Assembly (NCBI GenBank): GCA_023228385.1
Contig: JALOBF010000037.1
Location: forward strand, 1 to 11,717
Direction of reading: 5' to 3'
DNA length: 11,717 bases
Source: Bacilli bacterium
GTDB taxonomy: Bacteria > Bacillota_I > Bacilli_A > ML615J-28 > CAG-698
Shown here piece after piece: positions 6,964-11,717 of this stretch (its first letter is position 1; the number at the start of each line of letters is the position of its first letter). The translations under genes and the position numbers were made by a program. The notes beneath the pieces were generated by a model. The model made no database searches, was not told where the DNA came from, and was given only the letters and a program-made list of their open reading frames with translations.

Positions 6964-7608
6964 TCAACATCTAATAACTTGTTCCAGAAAAATTTCAGTT
7001 ATTTGCTGACATTGTTCCGTATCATAGTTACTTATAAAATTATACGTGGTTACAAAGAATAAATACAAATAATCATCATATAAAAACATTGTACGAAACG
7101 AGATATTCTGAGGTCCGTAACAGCAGTCACGATAACATGTGATTCCGTTATACTCATATTCAATCCCTTTATTCAGATCGTAATTCAAATTCTCAAGGAA
7201 ATTATCCAAGGAAGAATCCTCCGGAAAGTATACAGCCCAATATTGAATCATTTCAGTATAAATAATATCGTCATCAAAAATTGAAATCTCTCTTGACAAA
7301 ATAATTTCGTAGCCGCAATAATCTCCACCAAGAGGTTTTTTGGTCAAGAAATTAATGCCCAGATATTTTTTTGTAAATACAGTGTCCTTAATTTTATGAT
7401 TATTTATCAAATCATGCTCTGTGGTAAATAAGTCGAGATAATGAAAAGAAGAATCGTCGACAATAACGGGTTGTATTTCATTTTTAACAGCATATTTCAA
7501 TTGAAAAAAATCATTGAATTCCTCATATTGTTTTTTATGCCGCAATTTGCAACCTGCCAATATAATAAAACCCAATATTAATAAAAGTAACAGTAGACGT
7601 ATTTTCAA
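6964..7608 (-). CDS. Secreted lipoprotein of unknown function, cysteine-rich
   Basis: A 214-residue protein with a lipoprotein signal: basic MKIR, a leucine/isoleucine core and the lipobox LAGC with Cys20 as the lipidated residue. It should be anchored on the outer face of the membrane. The rest has no motif I recognise. Besides Cys20 it has six cysteines (98, 158, 162, 163, 200, 214), including CYRDCC and a C-terminal Cys, so disulfides are plausible. The start codon is TTG at 7608, with AAAGGA about 12 bases upstream, a little far. It begins 26 bases after the end of the decayed protease gene and has no clear promoter of its own, so it was probably the second gene of that operon. By analogy with protease-inhibitor pairs it might be a partner of the protease, but nothing in the protein proves this. 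Confidence 0.7.
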   Translation of the reverse strand: MKIRLLLLLLILGFIILAGCKLRHKKQYEEFNDFFQLKYAVKNEIQPVIVDDSSFHYLDLFTTEHDLINNHKIKDTVFTKKYLGINFLTKKPLGGDYCGYEIILSREISIFDDDIIYTEMIQYWAVYFPEDSSLDNFLENLNYDLNKGIEYEYNGITCYRDCCYGPQNISFRTMFLYDDYLYLFFVTTYNFISNYDTEQCQQITEIFLEQVIRC

Positions 7609-7634
7609 AATGTTTGTTATTCCTTTCTTTTTGT

Positions 7635-8557
7635 TTACCCGATAATAATAAATTTTGTTGTATAATCACATACGGAGCAGTCAAATATATCCCTATCGGG
7701 ATTATAATATAAGTTATGTTCTTCCTCAAAGATATTACTACATACCGTACATTTTAATGTGGGGATATAATCATTATATGATTAAACCAGATTAGTATGT
7801 GAATGAAGGTACCCGCCTTTACTAAATTGTAGCAAATTTCCCGAAACATTATTGTAGGAGTGTTTTTTTAAAGTTAAGGCGCCGCACCAGCAAAATGCAT
7901 AATGATATGTTTCGTTAAAAGATACATCATTATTGTCATATATATGACAGTGCGATATTGATTGACCACAACCACAAACTTTATAATCGTTAATGTTATT
8001 TGTAAAGAAGTGGTACCCATGATTATAATGAATATCATTATAAGTTATATAAAATGATGAAAAAATTCCTCCATATTCAGTAATCCAAACGTCCCTTGGA
8101 TAACTACGGTATCCTATATGCACTAAATAATTAGTTGTTCCCCGATCGGTTATACAGCAACCATAGACCACCATTGCATGATTACCTGTGTAGCCATATC
8201 CAAATGGTTCTCCATCTAACCTTTTGTTTATGGTAAACTCATACCCACAATAAGGGGAGTTGCCGGTAAATGAATATTCGGTGAATGTCAGCGATGATCT
8301 ATGCAATATCATATAACCGTTCGGCTTTAGTAAAATTAATAAATTACTTACCTATCATTAAGATCACCGATAACACTTGTTGAATTAATTTTATAATGTT
8401 TATTATAGAATTCATTACCAAAGGCAATCTGTTTATCAATAGCCGCAAATTTTTAATTTGTAAGGGCTATAGATTCAGTATCACTAGCTTAAACAAATAC
8501 ATTAGCAAAACCAGTAAAACATAAAAGAAAAGCAACAAAGATTAGATTAATTACCAT
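7635..8557 (-). pseudogene. Decayed secreted papain-like (C39-like) cysteine protease with Cys/His repeats
   Basis: A broken gene that still has a promoter, an AAGGGAT RBS and ATG 8557 opening a clear signal peptide (MVINLIFVAFLLCFTGFA). The frame then meets TAA after residue 22, runs on in frame (ASDTESIALTN), meets a second TAA, continues through KFAAIDKQIAFGNEFYNKHY and is lost by a one-base shift near 8347. The new frame gives NLLILLKPNGYMILHRSS and a 176-codon open stretch (7782-8312) holding GNHAMVVYGCC and YLVHIGY, the catalytic-His half of a papain-like fold. The block with the nucleophile Cys (CGPTA-like) that should precede the His half is absent, which suggests an internal deletion. 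After TAA at 7782 the same frame continues to 7635. The tail has four C-x(1-2)-C units, three of them followed by His. The family name is inferred from these motifs. Confidence 0.65.
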
Positions 8558-8576
8558 AATATCCCTTACCAATTTA

Positions 8577-8604
8577 ATTGTATCATAAAATTATTTAAAT
8601 GCAA
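8577..8604 (-). promoter_or_regulatory. Promoter of the decayed protease gene
   Basis: The minus strand has TTGCAT (8604-8599), a 16-base spacer, and TACAAT (8582-8577) preceded by TG at one base (TGATACAAT, extended -10). ATG 8557 is 20 bases downstream. An inverted repeat GCAAT-N6-ATTGC at 8601-8616 overlaps the -35 and might be an operator. Confidence 0.55.
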
Positions 8605-8849
8605 TATCTAAATTGCTTTTTATCACATATATTTTATATATCGAATTTCACAAGCTGTGCTTTATATTCTGAATCTCTTGAGGTGATTTAAAAATTAAAA
8701 AACTAAAATGTCAAAGCCATGTCCAATCCGTCATCATTAAATAAGCCAACTAATGAAATACTCAGGATGATTTTATCTTATGAAAATGACATTTAAAATC
8801 ATCGAAAATCAGTAAATTACTAAAACCAACCAACCTACTCCTGCCGACA
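8605..8849. other. AT-rich gene-free stretch with a long inverted repeat
   Basis: No gene is supported in this part of the 536-base gap between the protease remnant and the next lipoprotein gene. It contains a perfect 10-bp inverted repeat (8766-8775 and 8794-8803, GATGATTTTA / TAAAATCATC, 18-base loop) without a T run. On the minus strand there is a 24-codon open piece ending at 8703 that may be the tail of a lost gene. Confidence 0.4.
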
Positions 8850-8955
8850 ACACAAATTATCTTAGAATTCGGGCGAATGATAAACGATCAAAAAAAATTC
8901 TAATCTGCTTGATCAAATAAAAAAAGGGGAGAATTTATCTCCCACAAAAGAAACG
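8850..8955. repeat. Dispersed repeat, copy 2 (contains a terminator)
   Basis: Partner of 6740-6845, same orientation. Both copies start with ACACA, share ATGATAAACGAT and end with the same terminator and a following CAAA-ACG-like stretch. Again it lies downstream of a small lipoprotein gene. Confidence 0.75.
8919..8943 (-). terminator. Rho-independent terminator of the 9094-9543 lipoprotein gene
   Basis: Identical to the terminator at 6810-6834: minus-strand stem GGGAGA / TCTCCC around TAAAT, then C and seven T. It lies about 150 bases after the lipoprotein stop. Confidence 0.88.
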
Positions 8956-9093
8956 TCCGTTTATCTTCAAAATTATAATTGTTAAGAAAGCCGGTTGGCT
9001 CTTCTATTAATATATTGTCCAGTTTCTCGACTGAATACAATCAAATCACGCGCGAAAATTAGAATTTGTATGCGTAATTAATTTCTTTAATTT

Positions 9094-9543
9094 TTAATCA
9101 ATTAAATTGAATAACGTTCTAATTTTATTTAATTGTTTTATGCTTAATTTAGCATATAAATTATTGATAATCGATGATAATGTTACATATCCCATCATTA
9201 CAGTGCCTGTATTTAAATCTACATAATAGTATAAGATTACTTGTGATCCAACAGAATCAAGCATTAAATTATTGTCGTCTTTACTAATTGTTCTATATGC
9301 ATAAATGTTTAAATCAAATGATGGTACTTTATCGTTGTCTTCTTTTTCTTTTAGCCATTCTAATGAATCTATAATTTTAAAAAGTGATTCTGCTTGTTCT
9401 TCTGTAAATTCAATAGAACTATCTTTAATTTTAATATTCGATGTTTCGGTTTTAGAAAATTTAATCTTGTTAGCATTATTTGAGCAACCAAATAAGATAA
9501 ATACAAGGGTCAATAAGCAAATACTTAATAGTGCTTTTTTCAT
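9094..9543 (-). CDS. Small lipoprotein of unknown function
   Basis: A 149-residue protein with a lipoprotein signal peptide: MKKALL, a hydrophobic core and the lipobox LFGC (Cys20), followed by an Asn-rich linker. The mature part is charged (TEEQAESLFKIIDSLEWLKEKE) with a beta-like segment QVILYYYVDLNTGTVMMGYV. No known domain is recognised. ATG 9543 follows GGAGA at about 10 bases, and an extended -10 promoter lies about 45 bases upstream. The gene is monocistronic, ending at the repeat-borne terminator. Base composition is much more AT-rich than in the metabolic operon. Its place next to a possible RHS fragment leaves open an old immunity-type role, which is speculation. Confidence 0.75.
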   Translation of the reverse strand: MKKALLSICLLTLVFILFGCSNNANKIKFSKTETSNIKIKDSSIEFTEEQAESLFKIIDSLEWLKEKEDNDKVPSFDLNIYAYRTISKDDNNLMLDSVGSQVILYYYVDLNTGTVMMGYVTLSSIINNLYAKLSIKQLNKIRTLFNLID

Positions 9544-9586
9544 TCTGTTCTTCTCTCCGTACTCAATTCAATAGTTTTATACTGCG

Positions 9587-9595
9587 ATTATAACA
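9587..9595 (-). promoter_or_regulatory. Extended -10 promoter of the 9094-9543 lipoprotein gene
   Basis: The minus strand reads TGTTATAAT, identical to the extended -10 of the metabolic operon. No good -35 is seen at 17 bases (CCTGTA). The transcript would start near 9580, giving a leader of about 37 bases. Confidence 0.6.
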
Positions 9596-9599
9596 TAAC

Positions 9600-9688
9600 T
9601 TAGTTTCGGTACAGGAACTGTCTTACTAAATGCAGCCCATCCCCATTTTCTAATCGTTTTGTTTCGGAATCATGATATCTATCAAAGC
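9600..9688 (-). pseudogene. Possible RHS-repeat core fragment cut by the insertion sequence
   Basis: Directly at the left end of the IS the minus strand encodes FDRYHDSETKRLENGDG, then eleven more residues ending QFLYRN and TAA. It recalls the end of RHS-associated core domains (RYYDPETGRFINADG, then a gap and LxxN). If the IS is removed at 9688/11697, the 21 bases beyond its right end join in frame as LFKYVIS with no stop, as expected if the IS landed inside this fragment. The piece is only 28 codons, so the assignment is tentative. Confidence 0.38.
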
Positions 9689-9715
9689 CCTGACTTACGC
9701 AGTTGTTGTGTGAAA
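9689..9715 (+). repeat. Left terminal inverted repeat of the IS (transposase 3' end)
   Basis: Starts CCTGACTTACGCAGTTGTTG and pairs with the complement of 11670-11696 with 24 of 27 matches. The TAA stop of the transposase (9695-9697) lies inside it, so the last seven codons of the protein (residues 602-608) are also inverted-repeat sequence. Confidence 0.9.
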
Positions 9716-11521
9716 ATGTAGCTGTTTAAAATACCTATTAAATTTTTCAATTTTTACATAGGCATAATCGAAGTTAACGTTAAATGAAATATTTAATAAT
9801 TTATGATCCTTCTCAATTTGGTCGCTTCCTGAAAAAACATTATTAAAATTAGTGTTTTTATCTTTTATATATTCTTTATAATCAAGTCGCCCCCCAATAT
9901 GATGTAGGTGAACAACATCTTTAATAATCTCCATATTCATACTATTAAGCACGTTTACAATTCTTTCTACTGATAAATTAATACCATCCCTTTTCAGTTT
10001 AGCCTGCAATAACCTTATTATTAGTAAAGCTGTATAACAAATCAGAAAGTGCGATTTAATGTTTTCTTTTTTATAATGGAAGACAGGTCTAAACAAAAGA
10101 TTAGTTTTAGTAACTTTAAACATATCTTCAATTTCTGACAGTTTATGATAGCCTTCCCTCAGTTCTTGATGATTGAGGTTAAGTTCGTTAGTTACAATGG
10201 CAAAATATCCATCAAACTTTTCTTCTTCAGCAATTTTATCATGGTTAATTGTTTTTGTCAGTTTATAGCCCTCAATTATCTCCCCTGTTTTTTTATCAAA
10301 TAATTCTTTGTTAATATATTTTGAATATGCATGATCAATATCATAGGCATTATTTCTTAGAGACTTTATTGCTTTGGAGATTTTTTCGAATCTTTTCTTT
10401 TTTGCTATTAGGTCATCTTTAAGATTATAATATATTAAGACCTTTCTTTTATGTATATTTGGCCTTCCGTTAATTATTATTTCAAAATCCTCTTCAAATA
10501 GTTTATATTTATATATCAGCTCACCTTCCTCATTAAACTCCTTTATATATCCGTCATCATTTAATATATGTTCATGGTATCTTTTCCCCTTCCTCCCCCT
10601 TATTATTTGGGAAAAAATATAGCCGTCGCCATTTGTAATTATTTCAGCAATGTTTTTAGATGAATTGAGTCCTTTGTCAGCCACAACTATTGTTCTATTT
10701 ATATTAAACGACTTTTTAATTTTATTCATTTCAGGGATTAAGGTAATACTCTCCGATGCATTACCGTTAAAAATATTACATTTAATAGGTAACCCGTTAG
10801 AATCCATGAACAAACTAAAACCTATAATAGGATCTAGCCTATGTTCTTTGGATACGCCTTTATGTCTATAGTTATCAATTAAATCATTGAAGTCTATTTC
10901 AAAATAATAATTAGTTATGTCATAATACACCTTACTAAAATCCCTTTTGATTAGTCTATCGGTTTCAAGTTTTAAGTGGTTCTGTAAATCATCAAAAACA
11001 TTACTTAGAATTGTTTGAAACCTATAGACATCATCCAAGGAAAAGTTTAAATTCATTTTATAAAACTTATTTATTTCTTGAATTGTGGCCCGTTTGGAAT
11101 CTGGCCTTAAAATTCTTTGAATTACCAGAAATTTAAATATTTCTTTGAATTTATATTTAATTTTTCTATCTAATCTTTTTTGATAATCATTCAAATATTT
11201 ATCAATATTTAATGCATCATAGATGGTTTCTAAATAACGATAACCATAATTGTATATTCTATTAAACTCTGAGTTATTTTTATTTTCCGTATCGGTAAAT
11301 GAAAAAGAGATAGTATTATCGGCTTCTTTTTCGAACTTCGCAAGATCCTTATTGACCATAGCTAAAAAGGCATCTTGGTCTTCATATTGTTCCAGGTACC
11401 CATACGATTTAATTCTTCTATGTCTGGAAACATTATTTACATCACGATATCCCTCAACAATACTAACATAAGTTCTAGGATTACCAGAAGCATCTTTTTT
11501 CTTTTCAAATTTAAGAAACAT
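9695..11521 (-). CDS. IS1634-family DDE transposase
   Basis: A 608-residue cut-and-paste type transposase. The N-terminal YVSIVEGYRD (18-27) with IKSYGYL (37-43) is typical of IS1634/IS1549-like proteins. The catalytic triad is readable: Asp201 in YYDITNYYFE, Asp282 in VVADKG, and Glu465 in the Y-x6-E-x6-K signature (Tyr458, Glu465, Lys472), followed by RPVFHYKKENIKSHFLICY. No frameshift or stop is seen, and length fits the family's longer members. ATG 11521 follows AAAGGTGG at eight bases. The codons are AT-rich, unlike the metabolic operon. The C-terminus (HFHTTTA) is encoded within the inverted repeat. ISfinder comparison would settle the subgroup. Confidence 0.93.
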   Translation of the reverse strand: MFLKFEKKKDASGNPRTYVSIVEGYRDVNNVSRHRRIKSYGYLEQYEDQDAFLAMVNKDLAKFEKEADNTISFSFTDTENKNNSEFNRIYNYGYRYLETIYDALNIDKYLNDYQKRLDRKIKYKFKEIFKFLVIQRILRPDSKRATIQEINKFYKMNLNFSLDDVYRFQTILSNVFDDLQNHLKLETDRLIKRDFSKVYYDITNYYFEIDFNDLIDNYRHKGVSKEHRLDPIIGFSLFMDSNGLPIKCNIFNGNASESITLIPEMNKIKKSFNINRTIVVADKGLNSSKNIAEIITNGDGYIFSQIIRGRKGKRYHEHILNDDGYIKEFNEEGELIYKYKLFEEDFEIIINGRPNIHKRKVLIYYNLKDDLIAKKKRFEKISKAIKSLRNNAYDIDHAYSKYINKELFDKKTGEIIEGYKLTKTINHDKIAEEEKFDGYFAIVTNELNLNHQELREGYHKLSEIEDMFKVTKTNLLFRPVFHYKKENIKSHFLICYTALLIIRLLQAKLKRDGINLSVERIVNVLNSMNMEIIKDVVHLHHIGGRLDYKEYIKDKNTNFNNVFSGSDQIEKDHKLLNISFNVNFDYAYVKIEKFNRYFKQLHFHTTTA

Positions 11522-11545
11522 AATAGCACCACCTTTACTATTTAT

Positions 11546-11574
11546 AGTATATCACACCACTTCACACAACGCAA
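11546..11574 (-). promoter_or_regulatory. Transposase promoter
   Basis: The minus strand has TTGCGT (11574-11569), a 17-base spacer and TATACT (11551-11546) preceded by TG (TGATATACT, extended -10). The transposase RBS and ATG 11521 lie about 25 bases downstream. Confidence 0.6.
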
Positions 11575-11591
11575 GCAAAATATAATAAAAA

Positions 11592-11632
11592 GAGAAAAAA
11601 AGCAGTTTTTAAGCCAAAACTGACCTTTTTCT
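11592..11632. terminator. Terminator-like hairpin guarding the IS from outside transcription
   Basis: CAGTTTT (11603-11609) pairs with AAAACTG (11616-11622). On the minus strand the stem is followed by a seven-base T run, and on the plus strand by CTTTTT within a few bases, so it may work both ways. It lies between the right end of the IS and the transposase promoter, where it would stop host transcripts from entering the gene. Confidence 0.6.
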
Positions 11633-11669
11633 GTATTTTTATACTATAATTAGCAAAAGTTAATAATTA

Positions 11670-11696
11670 TTTCGCACTACAACTGCGTAAGTCGGG
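11670..11696 (-). repeat. Right terminal inverted repeat of the IS
   Basis: Read on the minus strand it begins CCCGACTTACGCAGTTGTAG and matches 9689-9715 at 24 of 27 positions. Twenty-one bases of flanking DNA follow before the window ends. Confidence 0.9.
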
Positions 11697-11717
11697 TTAT
11701 AACATATTTAAACAGAA

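Larger units (their letters stand above)
9689..11696 (-). mobile_element. Complete IS1634-type (IS4 superfamily) insertion sequence, 2008 bp
   Basis: Bounded by 27-bp imperfect terminal inverted repeats (9689-9715 and 11670-11696, three mismatches) that share GACTTACGCAGTTGT. It carries one transposase gene on the minus strand, its own promoter and a terminator-like hairpin upstream of the gene. All parts look intact, so it may be active. No short target duplication is obvious next to the ends. IS1634 itself is known for target repeats of variable and sometimes great length, and only 21 bases are visible on the right. Confidence 0.88.

Noticed and set aside
7535..7729. 64-codon minus-strand open frame
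   Set aside because: It overlaps the protease remnant tail and the lipoprotein start in another frame, with no RBS. The Cys/His-bearing frame is the meaningful one.
8703..8777. 24-codon minus-strand open piece ending GLFNDDGLDMALTF
   Set aside because: It reads like a natural protein tail, but has no start, RBS or recognised family. Too short to call.
9588..11706. TTATAACATA both at 9588-9597 and directly right of the IS at 11697-11706, as a hint of a long target duplication
   Set aside because: A true duplication of about 100 bases should continue to match, but the sequences differ from the eleventh base on. It more likely reflects common TATGTTATAA promoter-like text.

Overview
The window looks like part of a low-GC, anaerobic, fermentative bacterium of the Bacillota/Mycoplasmatota type. 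The grounds are a bcd-ptb-buk-like gene set with ferredoxin-dependent enzymes, strong Shine-Dalgarno sites, promoters of the extended -10 type, a CcpA-type cre site, AT-rich spacers and an IS1634-type insertion sequence. UGA is used as a stop (the VOR gamma and CBS genes end in TGA), so a Mycoplasma-type code is unlikely. Genus cannot be told from the sequence. Every gene that can be supported lies on the minus strand, so transcription runs from high to low coordinates.

Positions 6163 down to 1 carry one tightly packed operon: leucine dehydrogenase, a small P-loop NTPase of unknown role, a 2 x [4Fe-4S] ferredoxin, the alpha (VorB-type), beta (TPP) and gamma subunits of a 2-oxoacid:ferredoxin oxidoreductase, phosphate butyryltransferase and butyrate kinase (cut by the window edge). 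Read together it is an energy-yielding route from branched-chain amino acids to branched-chain fatty acids. The amino acid is deaminated with NAD+. The oxo-acid is decarboxylated to an acyl-CoA while ferredoxin is reduced. The acyl-CoA becomes an acyl-phosphate, which yields ATP and the free acid. This is the logic of the Bacillus bkd operon with a ferredoxin enzyme in place of the lipoamide dehydrogenase complex. A cre-like operator overlies the predicted transcription start. Three successive gene joints are 8-base ATGRSTAA overlaps and a fourth is ATGA.

Positions 6233-6705 hold a CBS-pair gene with its own promoter. From about 6740 to the right the sequence becomes visibly more AT-rich and turns into an accessory region. 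It holds a lipoprotein gene (6964-7608), a decayed secreted papain-like (C39-like) protease gene (7635-8557) that still has its promoter, RBS, signal peptide and catalytic-His block but has lost its nucleophile block, a second lipoprotein gene (9094-9543), and two copies (6740-6845, 8850-8955) of a roughly 100-bp repeat that carries the same rho-independent terminator.

The right end is a complete 2.0-kb IS1634/IS4-superfamily element (9689-11696) with 27-bp inverted repeats and an intact DDE transposase. It appears to sit inside a fragment that resembles the end of an RHS-repeat core. No tRNA, rRNA or CRISPR array was seen.
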